From: Brachybacterium kimchii
Lineage (GTDB): Bacteria > Actinomycetota > Actinomycetes > Actinomycetales > Dermabacteraceae
Direction: 5' to 3'
Assembly (NCBI RefSeq): GCF_023373525.1
Contig: NZ_CP097218.1
Location: 2,356,001 to 2,420,000 of the forward strand
Length of the DNA stretch: 64,000 nucleotides
Made by a program: the position numbers and the translations under genes. Under the pieces are notes generated by a model that saw nothing but the letters and a program-made list of their open reading frames with translations, was not told the DNA's origin and did not search any database. Shown piece after piece: positions 49,739-58,698 of the stretch (the first letter of the stretch is position 1; each line of letters opens with the position of its first letter).

Positions 49739-51883
49739 GTGCACCCCACGGACATCCGCCACCTGCTCTCCGTCTCCACGCCCGCCCTCGCCCCCGACGC
49801 GACCTTCGCGGTCGTCGCCGTCTCCCATCCGGACGAGGGCGCCGACCGCAGCGTCGGCCAGCTCTGGCGCGTCGAGCTCGACGGCGCCCGGCGCCGGCAC
49901 GGAGCACCGCGGCAGGAGAGCAGCGCGCGCCGGCGCCTGACCCGCGGGCTCTCCGACTCCGCACCGCACCTCTCCCCCGACGGCTCCGTCCTGGCCTTCC
50001 TGCGGCCCGACGCGCGCGGTCGCGCGCAGATCCATCTCCTGGACCCCCGCGGCGGCGAGCCGAGGCAGGTCACGGACGCCCCGCTGGGCGTCGGCCAGTT
50101 CGTCTTCTCGCCCGACGGCTCCCGCCTCGCGTTCCTCGCGCGGGTCCCGGAGCCCGGCCGCTACGGCACCGTCGACGGGATCGGCCCCGATGCGGAGCCC
50201 GCACGCCGCGTGGACAGCGTGCGCTGGCACGCCAACGGCGTGGGCTGGAGCATCGACCGACCCCGCCAGGTGCACGTCCTCGAGCTGCCGTCCCTGGACG
50301 ACGAGCCCGAGTACCCGCAGGCGCCGCGGGTCGAGAGCGGCACCGACGAAGGTCACGACGGGGCTCTCGGGTCCGACGGGGACGCCCGCACGTCCCGCGC
50401 GGCCCGGCAGATCACCGAGGGGACGGACGACCACACCGCCCTCGCGTTCGCCGCCGACGGCACGCGCGTGCTCGCGGTGCGCGACCGCCTCGAGTCCGAC
50501 GAGCGCGATCTGCGCTCGGTGCTCGTCGCGATCGACGCCGAGGCCCCGTCGGCCGCATCGATCCTGCTCGAGGAGGCCGACGGCCTCTCGATCGACCAGC
50601 TCGTCCCGCTCCCCGGCGGCGCCCTCGCCCTGCTCGCCTCCGAGCCGGTCGACGGCCGGGACGCGATCGCGCCGGACCGCGCGCTCTGGTTGCTGGATCC
50701 ACCCACCGCCGCCGGATCCTCCCGCCCGCGCCGGATCACCGACCCCGACCAGCTCGAGCTGACGACGGCCGGACCGCTCGTCACGGCGGGCGATCGGGTG
50801 CTCGTCCACGAGCTGACGCGCGGGCGCATCCACCTGCACCTCGCCTCCCGCGACGGCTCCACGCAGGAGGTGCTCGGCGGGGACCTCGAGGCGCACGGCG
50901 CCGCGGCCGTCTCCCCGCTCGGCGAGGCCGGGGAGGTCGTGGTCCTCGCCGCCGTCTCGACCCCCTCCAGCGCGGGCGAGCTCGTGCAGGTGCGGGTCCC
51001 GGCGCCGGGCGAGTCCGACGGGGACGAGGCGCGGGCCCTGCCGTCAGCCCCGCGCGTGCTCACCGACCTCGGAGCCGACCTGCGCTCGACCGGACTCGTC
51101 GCCCCGCGCGAGCTCGAGGTGACGGGCCGCGACGGCTACCCGGTCCACGGCTGGCTCGCGGTGCCCGAGGGCGACGGCCCCTTCCCCGTGATCCTCATGA
51201 TCCATGGCGGCCCCTTCGCCCACTACGGCGTCAGCGTGTTCGACGAGGTGCAGGTGCTCGCGGGCGCCGGGTTCGCCGTCGCCTACTGCAATCCGCGCGG
51301 CTCCGCCGGGTACGGGCGGGCGCACGGCCGCGCGATCAGGCACCGCATGGGCACCGACGACTTCGCCGACGTCATCGACTTCCTCGAGGGCGCGATCGCC
51401 GCCGACGCCGAGGACCGTCCGGGCCGGCTCGACGCCTCCCGCCTGGGCATCATGGGCGGCTCCTACGGCGGCTTCCTCACCGCGTGGACCATCGCCCACG
51501 ACCATCGCTTCGCCGCGGCGATCGTCGAGCGCGGCTTCCTGGACCCGGCGAGCTTCCAGGGCACGAGCGACATCGGCTCCTACTTCGGCGACGAGTACGT
51601 GGGCACGACCCCGGAAGACATCGCCCGGCAGAGCCCTTTCGCGCACATCGGCGACGTGCGCACGCCCACCTTCGTCATCCACTCCGAGCAGGACCTGCGC
51701 TGCCCGCTCGAGCAGGGCACCCGCTACTTCTCGGCGCTGCGCCGCAACGGGGTGCCGTCCTCGATGCTGGTGTTCCCCGGGGAGGACCACGAGCTCACGC
51801 GCTCCGGCCGTCCCCGTCACCGCCTGCAGCGCTTCGCCGCGATCCAGGAGTGGTGGGAGCGGGCGCTCAGCGGCCGCTCGTGA
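49739..51883 (+). CDS. S9 family prolyl oligopeptidase / acylaminoacyl peptidase
   Basis: A 714-residue serine peptidase with an N-terminal beta-propeller of WD40-like PD40 repeats (SAPHLSPDGSVLAFL, QFVFSPDGSRLAFL, HTALAFAADGTRVLAV) and a C-terminal alpha/beta hydrolase domain. The triad is Ser575 in GGSYGGF, Asp652 in SEQDLRCPLEQ and His684 in GEDHEL. There is no signal peptide, so it works in the cytoplasm. These enzymes cut short peptides, often after proline or from acylated ends. It is divergent from the peptide importer and ends 17 nt inside the convergent M20 gene. Confidence 0.9.
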   Translation: MHPTDIRHLLSVSTPALAPDATFAVVAVSHPDEGADRSVGQLWRVELDGARRRHGAPRQESSARRRLTRGLSDSAPHLSPDGSVLAFLRPDARGRAQIHLLDPRGGEPRQVTDAPLGVGQFVFSPDGSRLAFLARVPEPGRYGTVDGIGPDAEPARRVDSVRWHANGVGWSIDRPRQVHVLELPSLDDEPEYPQAPRVESGTDEGHDGALGSDGDARTSRAARQITEGTDDHTALAFAADGTRVLAVRDRLESDERDLRSVLVAIDAEAPSAASILLEEADGLSIDQLVPLPGGALALLASEPVDGRDAIAPDRALWLLDPPTAAGSSRPRRITDPDQLELTTAGPLVTAGDRVLVHELTRGRIHLHLASRDGSTQEVLGGDLEAHGAAAVSPLGEAGEVVVLAAVSTPSSAGELVQVRVPAPGESDGDEARALPSAPRVLTDLGADLRSTGLVAPRELEVTGRDGYPVHGWLAVPEGDGPFPVILMIHGGPFAHYGVSVFDEVQVLAGAGFAVAYCNPRGSAGYGRAHGRAIRHRMGTDDFADVIDFLEGAIAADAEDRPGRLDASRLGIMGGSYGGFLTAWTIAHDHRFAAAIVERGFLDPASFQGTSDIGSYFGDEYVGTTPEDIARQSPFAHIGDVRTPTFVIHSEQDLRCPLEQGTRYFSALRRNGVPSSMLVFPGEDHELTRSGRPRHRLQRFAAIQEWWERALSGRS

Positions 51884-53075
51884 GCGCCTCCCAGGCGAGC
51901 GTCGCGAGCAGCAGCGCCTGGTCCGCGAGCACCTCGTCGTCGAACATCGCGTACGCGGAGTGGTTCGAGGCCGGCGGGTGCTCGGGGTCCCAGTCGGCGG
52001 CCACGCCCACGAAGCCGTACGCGCCGGGCACCGCCTCGAGCACGCGCGAGAAGTCCTCGGATCCCGTGCGGGGGCGCTCGAGCTGCTCGACGCGGTCCGC
52101 GCCGAACAGGTCGCGCGCCACGCGCGCGAACTCCTCGGCGGCGGCGTCATCGTTCACCGTCGCCGGCAGGACCTCGCGGAACTCGACCTCCGCCTCCAGA
52201 CCGTGGGCGGCGGCCACGTGCCGCACCAGCTCGGGCAGCTCGCGCGCGGCGCGTCGGACGGCCTCGGCGCTGAACGTGCGCACGCCGGCGCGCAGCCGCG
52301 CCTGATCCGGGATCACGTTCGGGGCGGATCCGGCGTGGAGCTCGCCGACGGTGACCACGACCGGGTCGAAGACGCTGAAGCGGCGGGTGACCTCGGTCTG
52401 CAGGGCGAGCACGATCTCCGCGGCGGCGGGCACGGGGTCGCGGGCCTCCTGCGGACGCGAGCCGTGGCCCCCGGTGCCCAGCACCGTCACCTCCAGGATC
52501 GAGTAGGCCGCCATCAGCGTGCCTCCGCGCACGCCGATCCTCCCGGTCGGCGAGTCGGCGTGGACATGGATGCCGAAGGCGCTGGTGGGCCGCTCGCCGG
52601 CGACGTCCAGGAGTCCCTCGGCGAGCATGCGGCCGGCCCCGTCGTACCCCTCCTCGCCCGGCTGGAACATGAGGATCACGGTGCCGGGCAGCTCGTCGAT
52701 CCGCGCGGCGAGGAGCCGGGCGGCGCCGACGAGCCCGGCCACGTGCAGGTCGTGCCCGCACGCGTGCATCGCCCCGTTGGTCGAGGCGAACGGGAGGCCC
52801 GTCGCCTCCGTGATGGGGAGTGCGTCCATGTCGCCGCGCAGCAGGGTCACCGGTCCCGGTCTGCCGCCGCGCAGCACGCCCACGACCGACGTCAGGTCGC
52901 GGCCCCGGATGATCTCGAGCCGGCTGCCGTCGAGCCCGAGGCCCTCGAGCTCGCGCAGGACCCTCTCCTGGGTCCACGGCAGCTGCAGCCCGACCTCGGG
53001 ATGGGCGTGCAGATCCCGGCGCAGCGCCTGGAGATCGGCGAGGAAGCCGTCGGGGAGGGAGAAGGGTGCGGGCAT
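51867..53075 (-). CDS. M20 family amidohydrolase/aminoacylase
   Basis: A 402-residue zinc amidohydrolase of the M20D group (hippurate hydrolase/N-acyl-amino acid amidohydrolase). Metal ligands are in MHACGHDLHVAG (HxCGHD), QPGEEGYDGAG and HVHADSPTG; the C-terminal histidine is in SNHSAYAMFDD. The dimerisation insert lies in the middle (about 180-290). GAGGAG precedes the ATG at 53075. It overlaps the S9 gene tail to tail; both likely degrade imported peptides or acyl amino acids. Confidence 0.9.
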   Translation of the reverse strand: MPAPFSLPDGFLADLQALRRDLHAHPEVGLQLPWTQERVLRELEGLGLDGSRLEIIRGRDLTSVVGVLRGGRPGPVTLLRGDMDALPITEATGLPFASTNGAMHACGHDLHVAGLVGAARLLAARIDELPGTVILMFQPGEEGYDGAGRMLAEGLLDVAGERPTSAFGIHVHADSPTGRIGVRGGTLMAAYSILEVTVLGTGGHGSRPQEARDPVPAAAEIVLALQTEVTRRFSVFDPVVVTVGELHAGSAPNVIPDQARLRAGVRTFSAEAVRRAARELPELVRHVAAAHGLEAEVEFREVLPATVNDDAAAEEFARVARDLFGADRVEQLERPRTGSEDFSRVLEAVPGAYGFVGVAADWDPEHPPASNHSAYAMFDDEVLADQALLLATLAWEALTSGR

Positions 53076-53420
53076 GTGGTCTCCTCGGTCTGCGGGGCTG
53101 AGGGCCGACGGATCGGCGGGCTCGGCCGTCGTGGGATCGGGTCCAGTCTGCCCGGATCGGTGCGCCTGCGCGTCACGGGTGCCACACTGGTGGCGCGCAG
53201 GAGGTGATCGCCTTCTCTTTCCACGCCTGGGGTGGAGACCGCGACGGAGGAAAGGACTAGCATCGATCCGGCCCTCGATACCGTCGTGGAGGACAGCCTC
53301 CGGGGACGCGGTCGATGCTCACGCCCCCTCGGGATGTCCGCCCGCCGTGATCCTCGCGCCCGCCAACCCCCAGGCGTGCCCGCCGCCGACACGTCTCCAT
53401 CCCGTCCATCGAGGAGAAAG
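53076..53420. other. Intergenic region between M20 and ndh genes
   Basis: A 345-nt divergent promoter region. A possible -10 (TAGCAT, about 53257) would give ndh a leader of about 155 nt. No small gene with a proper ribosome site is convincing, and no strong hairpin was found. Confidence 0.45.
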
Positions 53421-54812
53421 ATGTTCGAGTTCCCCTTCGGCAGTCGCCGGACCGTTCCTGCCAAGGACGGCGCGAGCTGGCCTCACGTCATCATCATCGG
53501 CGGTGGCTTCGCCGGCGCCAACGCCGTGCTGGGCCTGCGCGACACCCGTGTGCGCGTCACCCTCATCGACCGCAACGTCTACAAGACGTTCCAGCCGCTG
53601 CTGTACCAGGTCGCGACCGCGGGCCTGAACCCGGGCGACGTCACCATGTTCCTGCGCGGCCTCTCGCTGAACGTGCCGAACATGCGCTACCGCCAGGGCG
53701 AGGTCGTGGGCGTGGACCCGGAGCAGAAGGTGGTCCGCCTCGAGAACGGCACGAACAGCCCCGACGAGCTCTCCTACGACTACCTGGTCCTCGCCAACGG
53801 GGCGACGACCACGTACTTCGGCACCCCGGGCGCCGAGGAGCACGCGATGCCGATGTACACGCGCTCGCAGGCGATCGCCATCCGCGACCGCGTCTTCTCC
53901 GAGCTCGAGCGCACCAGCCGCATCGAGGACACCGACAGGGTGCACGTCTCGATCGTCGGCGGCGGGCCGACGGGCGTCGAGATCGCCGGCGCCCTCGCGG
54001 ACTTCCGCATGCAGGAGCTGGACATCCTCTACCCGGAGATGGACCCGGGCACCCTCCAGATCACGCTCCTGCAGCGCGGCGGCGAGCTCATCAAGGAGTT
54101 CCGCGAGGAGTTCCGCGAGTACGCGGCCGAGGAGCTCGAGGCCCGCGGCGTCGAGCTGCGCCTGGGCCACGGCGTGAAGTCCGTGGGCTACGACTTCGTC
54201 GAGCTCGACGACGGCTCGATCCTCGAGTCCGACATCACCGTGTGGGCCGCGGGCGTCGCGATCGCGGAGACCGTCAAGGACTGGGGTCTGCCCCAGGACT
54301 CGCGCGGACGCCTCGACGTCGACGAGAACCTGCAGGTCAAGGGCTTCCCGGGCGTGTACGCGGCCGGTGACATCGCCGGCGGCGAGAATGCCCTCCCCCA
54401 GCTCGCGCAGCCCGCCATCCAGTCCGGCCGCGCCGTCGCCCGCATGATCGACGCCGACGTCCGCGCCCAGGGCAAGGGCAAGAAGCCCTTCCACTACGTG
54501 GACCTGGGCACCATGGCCACGATCGGGCGCCGCGCCGCCATCACCGAGCTTCCCGACCTGCCGATCGCGGGCTCGATCGGCCTCTCCGGCACGGTGGGCT
54601 GGTTCGCCTGGCTGGGCGTGCACGTCACGAAGCTGCTGGGGCACCGCAACCAGCGCGCGGTCTCGATGAACCTGCTGAGCCTGTACGCCGGCACCCGCGC
54701 CACCCACCAGCCGAACCCCGTGGTCGGCGAGGTCGACTCGATCGCCGCCGCCACGACCTTCCGCGAAGAGGCCCAGCACCGCCTGTTCGGTCCGGACAAG
54801 CAGCACAGCTGA
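53421..54812 (+). CDS. ndh: Type II NADH dehydrogenase
   Basis: A 463-residue peripheral membrane flavoenzyme that passes electrons from NADH to quinone without pumping protons. The FAD motif is VIIIGGGFAGANAV (about 23-36), the NADH motif VSIVGGGPTGVEIAGAL (about 178-194) and the second FAD motif GVYAAGDIAGGENALPQLAQPAIQ. The C-terminal IGLSGTVGWFAWLGVHVTKLLGHRNQ is the membrane anchor typical of actinobacterial Ndh. GAGGAGAAAG precedes the ATG. It is monocistronic; a long leader may permit regulation. Confidence 0.92.
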   Translation: MFEFPFGSRRTVPAKDGASWPHVIIIGGGFAGANAVLGLRDTRVRVTLIDRNVYKTFQPLLYQVATAGLNPGDVTMFLRGLSLNVPNMRYRQGEVVGVDPEQKVVRLENGTNSPDELSYDYLVLANGATTTYFGTPGAEEHAMPMYTRSQAIAIRDRVFSELERTSRIEDTDRVHVSIVGGGPTGVEIAGALADFRMQELDILYPEMDPGTLQITLLQRGGELIKEFREEFREYAAEELEARGVELRLGHGVKSVGYDFVELDDGSILESDITVWAAGVAIAETVKDWGLPQDSRGRLDVDENLQVKGFPGVYAAGDIAGGENALPQLAQPAIQSGRAVARMIDADVRAQGKGKKPFHYVDLGTMATIGRRAAITELPDLPIAGSIGLSGTVGWFAWLGVHVTKLLGHRNQRAVSMNLLSLYAGTRATHQPNPVVGEVDSIAAATTFREEAQHRLFGPDKQHS

Positions 54813-54977
54813 GCCCGGGGCGGGGGCGGCGCGGCGGCGCCGGCCGGTCCGCCCCGGCCGGTCTGCCTCGCTCGGCCCCGGTCCCGTCCGGCCACGTCGC
54901 GGCTCCGGCGGCGGTCGGGCCCGCCGACGCGTGCGCTGCCGTGCCCCGGTTCTCAGACCACGCCGTGGACTGGGTGC

Positions 54978-55005
54978 ACTGACCGGAGACGTTGGTCGAG
55001 CGGTC
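54978..55005 (+). repeat. Left 28-bp terminal inverted repeat
   Basis: Pairs with 55605-55632; two internal mismatches (GT against AA). The outer end is ACTGACC. Confidence 0.8.
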
Positions 55006-55079
55006 GTGACAGCACGCAGTCGGGCCTCTCGGTGCCGAGGCCGGCGGCCGCCAGCTCGACCATGTCGCATCATGGGCGC

Positions 55080-55595
55080 GTGAGCGCACCCAGACTCAGC
55101 ACCAGCCGACTGTCCCTCCGACGATTCCAGCCCAGCGATCGCCAGTTCGTGCTGGAACTCCACCAAGGTCCCGATCTCCGCAGGTTCATCGAGTCCGCAG
55201 TCCTCGACACCCTCGAAGATGCGGACGAGTGGATCTCCCGGTCGATCGGTCAGCGCAACCCGTGGCACGGGTTCTGGTGCGCCACCCTCCACGACACAAC
55301 CCCCGTCGCCGCGCTCCTCCTGGAACCAGTCATCTACTCGGCTGGCCAGACCGGCGACGAGGTCGAGATCGGTTGGCGCACGCACCCGCACCACACAGGC
55401 CATGGTTACGCCACCGAAGCGGGCCAAGCACTCCTCACCGCCGTGCTGGGCGAGGGACACGAACGGATCATCGCCGTCGTCGCCCCGGAAAACCTCGCCT
55501 CACAGGCTGTCTGCCGACGACTCGGCATGACCTACCTCGGTCGCAGCGACCGCTATTACGACGTCGACTTGGACACTTTCGAGAGGGCGCACTGA
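55080..55595 (+). CDS. GNAT family N-acetyltransferase in IR-bounded cassette
   Basis: A 171-residue acetyltransferase of the RimJ/RimL type: LSTSRLSLRRFQPSDRQFVLELHQ at the start, EVEIGWRTHPHHTGHGYATEAGQALL with the acetyl-CoA loop (HHTGHGYATEA) at about 100, and VAPENLASQAVCRRLGMTYLGR. Close relatives acetylate ribosomal protein termini, amines or toxins; the substrate is unknown. The GTG at 55080 follows CATCAT by 6 nt, suggesting a leaderless start; an in-frame ATG at 55062 is an alternative. It lies entirely between 28-bp inverted repeats. Confidence 0.8.
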   Translation: MSAPRLSTSRLSLRRFQPSDRQFVLELHQGPDLRRFIESAVLDTLEDADEWISRSIGQRNPWHGFWCATLHDTTPVAALLLEPVIYSAGQTGDEVEIGWRTHPHHTGHGYATEAGQALLTAVLGEGHERIIAVVAPENLASQAVCRRLGMTYLGRSDRYYDVDLDTFERAH

Positions 55596-55604
55596 CCTGC
55601 CGCT

Positions 55605-55632
55605 GACCGCTCGTTCAACGTCTCCGGTCAGT
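55605..55632 (-). repeat. Right 28-bp terminal inverted repeat
   Basis: Complement of 54978-55005 at 26 of 28 positions; begins 9 nt after the acetyltransferase stop codon. Confidence 0.8.
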
Positions 55633-55668
55633 ACAACCAGGTGTCCCGCCGTTCAGCTGTCCCGCCGT

Positions 55669-55739
55669 TACGAGTTGCGGTGGGAAACAGACGGTATCGC
55701 CGAGCTCGGCTGTCCGTACATAATCCACCGCAACTCGTA
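55669..55739. repeat. 71-bp palindrome with nested stems (family C)
   Basis: A perfect 15-bp inverted repeat (TACGAGTTGCGGTGG at 55669-55683, complement 55725-55739) encloses a shorter ACGG/CCGT pair and the 12-bp palindrome GCCGAGCTCGGC (55699-55710). From 55671 the element starts CGAG and ends CTCG, like families A and B. It lies between the convergent acetyltransferase and ribH ends. Confidence 0.8.
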
Positions 55740-55955
55740 GCCTCCGGAACATGTCCCGTCATCAGCGCGTGCGGCCCGGCGGCGGTCATTCGGACCGCGT
55801 CCGCCGCCGCCCGAATAGTCGGCGGAGCACGGGGTGCCGTCCGACGTCGAGGACTCGGCCCTCGTTCCCAGGCCCGGTGGCCCCGCGCCGTCCCACGTCG
55901 TCACGCGCAGTCCCGCGTCGTCACGCGCAGCGCCAGGCAGGCGCAGTGGATCGGG

Positions 55956-56507
55956 TCAGTCGACCCCGGCGATGCGGAAGCCGACGCCTCCGGCGCGGGA
56001 CGCGGACCTGCCGATCGGACGGCCCGAGCTCTCCGCCTCCTCCTGCAGACGCCGGGTGACGTTGGCGGTCGCGACGGCGGCCTCGGCGGCCTCCGCCCCC
56101 TTGTCCTCGATGGAGCCCGCGAGACCGGCACGGTCGAGGGCCTGCTGCTCGGTGTCGCAGGTCAGCAGGCCGAATCCGATGGGGATGCCCGTGCGAAGGG
56201 TGACGTCGGTGAGCCCCTGGGTCGCGGCTTGGCACACGTACTCGAAGTGCGGGGTGCCGCCCCGGATCACGGTGCCGAGCGCGATGACCGCATCGGCCGA
56301 GGCCGCGGCGTGGAGGGCGGCGACCGGCAGCTCGAACGAGCCCGGGACGCGGACCAGGTCCACGGAGCTGACCTTCGCCTCCTCCAGGGCGCGCGCGGCG
56401 CCGTCGATCAGTCCGTTCATGATCTGCTCGTGCCAGCTCGCGGCGACGATCACGACCCTCAGGTCGCTGCCGTCCGTGTTCAGCTGGGGCGCTCCTGCTC
56501 CGCTCAT
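55956..56507 (-). CDS. ribH: 6,7-dimethyl-8-ribityllumazine synthase
   Basis: A 183-residue enzyme that joins 3,4-dihydroxy-2-butanone 4-phosphate with the ribitylamino-pyrimidine to make lumazine, the penultimate riboflavin step. Signatures are [52 protein letters not shown] and [19 protein letters not shown]. The usual length is about 155, so this one has an Arg/Gly-rich C-terminal extension of about 25 residues. The ATG overlaps the ribBA stop (ATGA). Last gene of the rib operon. Confidence 0.93.
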   Translation of the reverse strand: MSGAGAPQLNTDGSDLRVVIVAASWHEQIMNGLIDGAARALEEAKVSSVDLVRVPGSFELPVAALHAAASADAVIALGTVIRGGTPHFEYVCQAATQGLTDVTLRTGIPIGFGLLTCDTEQQALDRAGLAGSIEDKGAEAAEAAVATANVTRRLQEEAESSGRPIGRSASRAGGVGFRIAGVD

Positions 56508-57973
56508 GACTGGGGTGTCCTTCCTGTGGTGGTGAGAGGTGTGCTGGCCTGGGTTGCGGTGGCCTGGGTTGCGGTGGCCTGTGTTGTCGTGGCCGGGGTC
56601 GTGGTGGTGTCGAGGGGGATGAGGTGCCCCATCGCCTCGGCCTTGGTGCGCAGGTAGCGGGCGTTGTGCGGGGTGCGGCCGACGAGCAGCCGGGTCGTGC
56701 GGGCCACGTCGATCCCGTGCCGCGCGAGCTCCTGCGCCTTCTGCGGATTGTTGGTCAGCAGGTCGACGTGCTCGATGCCCAGATCGCGGAGGATCGCGGC
56801 GGCCGCTCCGTACTCCCGCAGGTCGCCCTCGAATCCGCGCTCCAGATTGGCGGTGAGGGTGTCGAACCCGTGGTCCTGCAGGTCGTACGCGGCGATCTTC
56901 TCGAGCAGGCCGATGCCGCGGCCCTCGTGCCCGCGCAGGTAGATGACGGTGCCGCCGCGCTCGGCGACCTGGCGCAGCGACTCCTCGAGCTGCGGCCCGC
57001 ACTCGCACCGCAGGGAGCCGAACGCCTCCCCCGTCAGGCACTCGGAGTGCACGCGGACCAGTGCCGGGGCCAACGCGGATGCCAGAGCCGCCTCGGCCAG
57101 GTGTTCGGGCGGGTCCGCCACCAGGGCGACGTGGTCGGCGCCCGTGCGCAGGTCGCGGAAGCCGTGGATACGGAACGCGCCGTGCCGGGTCGGCAGGTCG
57201 GCACTGCCCGTGTGCTCGACACGAGCCGGCGCTGATGCCTGAGGGGCGGGTCCGACGCTGCGCGACTCGTCCTGCCCCGCATCCTGCCCCGCACGCCCGC
57301 GGTCACGCGCGCGCCCCGCGAGCCCGTCGACGAGGTCCGCGATCGTGAGCAGCACGAGTCCCTCGTCGGCGGCGAGGACGCTCGCCTCCTCGAGCCGCAT
57401 GACCTCGCCGTCGTCCCTGACCAGCTCCCCGATCGCGCCGACGGGCGGGAGGCCCGCGGCACGGCACAGATCGACCGCGGCCTCGGTGTGCCCGGGCCGC
57501 TCGCCGACGCCGCCGGGCACGGCGCGCAGCGGGATCACGTGGCCGGGGCGGATGAGGTCCGCGGGCACGGCCCGGGGGTCGGCAAGGGCGCGCAGGGTGG
57601 TGGCGCGGTCGCTCGCGGAGATCCCGGTGGTGACACCGCGCGCGGCGTCGACGCTCACGGTGTACGCGGTGCGCAGGGAGTCCTCGGTGCGGGGCACCAT
57701 GAGCGGCAGCTCGAGGTGATCCGCGATCTCGGCGGGCATCGGCGCGCACAGGTAGCCGGACGTCCGCCGCACCATCCAGCCCACCCAGCGCGGGGTCGCG
57801 AGCTGGGCGGAGATGATCGCGTCGACCTCGTTCTCACGGTCCTCCGAGTCCGCGACGAGCACGGGCCGACCCGCGCGCAGCTCCACGAGCGCCGCGTCGA
57901 TCCGGGCCTCGCGCGTCCCGGGGAACAGGGCACCGGCCGTCGTCGTGTCCGTCGTCGGCGTCGAACCGCTCAT
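56504..57973 (-). CDS. ribBA: Bifunctional DHBP synthase / GTP cyclohydrolase II
   Basis: A 489-residue two-domain enzyme of riboflavin synthesis. The N-terminal RibB part (about 20-235) has [16 protein letters not shown] with the catalytic acidic loop, [11 protein letters not shown] and GHTEAAVDL. The C-terminal RibA part (about 260-450) has the zinc site [20 protein letters not shown] and [13 protein letters not shown]. RibA opens GTP; RibB makes the four-carbon unit. Most RibB proteins have ENEGD; here it is ENEVD, a mild substitution. The tail is a Thr/Ala/Gln repeat encoded by four 15-bp units. The ATG overlaps the ribE stop. Confidence 0.93.
   Translation of the reverse strand: MSGSTPTTDTTTAGALFPGTREARIDAALVELRAGRPVLVADSEDRENEVDAIISAQLATPRWVGWMVRRTSGYLCAPMPAEIADHLELPLMVPRTEDSLRTAYTVSVDAARGVTTGISASDRATTLRALADPRAVPADLIRPGHVIPLRAVPGGVGERPGHTEAAVDLCRAAGLPPVGAIGELVRDDGEVMRLEEASVLAADEGLVLLTIADLVDGLAGRARDRGRAGQDAGQDESRSVGPAPQASAPARVEHTGSADLPTRHGAFRIHGFRDLRTGADHVALVADPPEHLAEAALASALAPALVRVHSECLTGEAFGSLRCECGPQLEESLRQVAERGGTVIYLRGHEGRGIGLLEKIAAYDLQDHGFDTLTANLERGFEGDLREYGAAAAILRDLGIEHVDLLTNNPQKAQELARHGIDVARTTRLLVGRTPHNARYLRTKAEAMGHLIPLDTTTTPATTTQATATQATATQASTPLTTTGRTPQS
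56546..56605. repeat. 15-bp tandem repeat in the 3' end of ribBA
   Basis: Four 15-bp units (GGCCTGGGTTGCGGT twice, then two diverged units) encode an Ala-Thr-Gln-Ala-Thr-like tail. The unit is a multiple of three, so copy changes keep the frame. Confidence 0.8.
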
Positions 57974-58668
57974 CGCCGCGCCGCCTCGGCCTCAGGCACC
58001 TCGGGCACGTCGGGGGCCTCTGCAACGTCGGGCACGTCGGGAACGGCCTGATCAGGCGCGTCGGCCCCGACCGCGCCGGTCTGCTGCAGACGCGCGACGT
58101 ATCGGGCGAGCACGTCGACCTCGATGTTCACCAGGCCCCCCTCGACGAGGCCGCCCAGGGTGGTGGCCTCGAGCGTCGCGGGGATGAGGGAGACGCCGAA
58201 GCTGTCCTCGCCCGCGGAGGTGACCGTGAGGGAGACGCCGGAGACGGTGATCGCGCCCTTCTCGGCGATCAGCGGTGCGAGCGCGGGATCGATGGCGAAG
58301 ACGAGGTCGACCCAGCGTCCGCCGTCGCGGCGGCTGCGCAGGGTAGCGACGCCGTCGACGTGCCCCTGGACGATGTGGCCGCCGAGACGGGCGTCGGCCC
58401 GCAGCGCGCGTTCGAGGTTCACGCGCGCGCCGGGGGCGACGTCGCGCAGGGCGGTGCGGCGCAGGGTCTCGGGGACCGCGTCGACCGCGAAGCCGCCGTC
58501 GCCGGTGAGGTCGACGACGGTGAGGCACACGCCGTCGACCGCGATCGAGTCGCCGAGGCGGGCGTCGGACGCTGCGAGCGGGCCGCGCAGCTGCAGGCGG
58601 GCCTCGCCGCCGGGCAGCGGGGTGAGGGTCTCGAGGGTGCCGATCTCCTCGACGATGCCGGTGAACAT
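57970..58668 (-). CDS. ribE: Riboflavin synthase, alpha subunit
   Basis: A 232-residue enzyme that dismutates two lumazines to riboflavin. It has the expected duplicated barrel: MFTGIVEEIGTLETL with AVDGVCLTVVDL and, in the second half, GGHIVQGHVDGVATL with TVSGVSLTVTSAG. The ATG at 58668 begins the canonical MFTGIVEE, with GGAAGGAGA upstream. The C-terminus has an Asp/Pro/Glu-rich tail of about 25 residues beyond the usual length (about 205). Its stop overlaps the ribBA start by ATGA. Confidence 0.93.
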   Translation of the reverse strand: MFTGIVEEIGTLETLTPLPGGEARLQLRGPLAASDARLGDSIAVDGVCLTVVDLTGDGGFAVDAVPETLRRTALRDVAPGARVNLERALRADARLGGHIVQGHVDGVATLRSRRDGGRWVDLVFAIDPALAPLIAEKGAITVSGVSLTVTSAGEDSFGVSLIPATLEATTLGGLVEGGLVNIEVDVLARYVARLQQTGAVGADAPDQAVPDVPDVAEAPDVPEVPEAEAARR

Positions 58669-58698
58669 GGGGTCTCCTTCCGGGAGGGGACGGTGGGC

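Larger units (their letters stand above)
54978..55632. mobile_element. Inverted-repeat-bounded acetyltransferase cassette (no transposase)
   Basis: The left end (54978-55005) and right end (55605-55632) are 28-bp inverted repeats matching at 26 positions; the outer 17 bases (ACTGACCGGAGACGTTG) are identical. The 655-bp unit holds one complete GNAT gene whose composition looks less GC-rich than its neighbours. No transposase is present and no clear target duplication flanks it, so it resembles a non-autonomous element moved in trans. The identity of any parent insertion sequence is unknown. Confidence 0.65.
55596..55955. other. Intergenic region between the cassette gene and ribH
   Basis: A 360-nt region between convergent gene ends. 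It holds the right terminal repeat, the large palindrome at 55669-55739 and then about 215 nt of GC-rich sequence with short GTCACGCGCAG repeats around 55897-55930. No gene is supported. Confidence 0.55.

Noticed and set aside
53191..53258. Small open frame starting GTGATCGCC after AGGAG
   Set aside because: The ribosome site touches the start codon with no spacing, and the product is only about 18 residues without features.
55669..55739. Integron attC site next to an acetyltransferase cassette
   Set aside because: The palindrome lacks the paired RYYYAAC/GTTRRRY core sites in the right arrangement, there is no integrase gene, and the cassette is already bounded by its own 28-bp inverted repeats.
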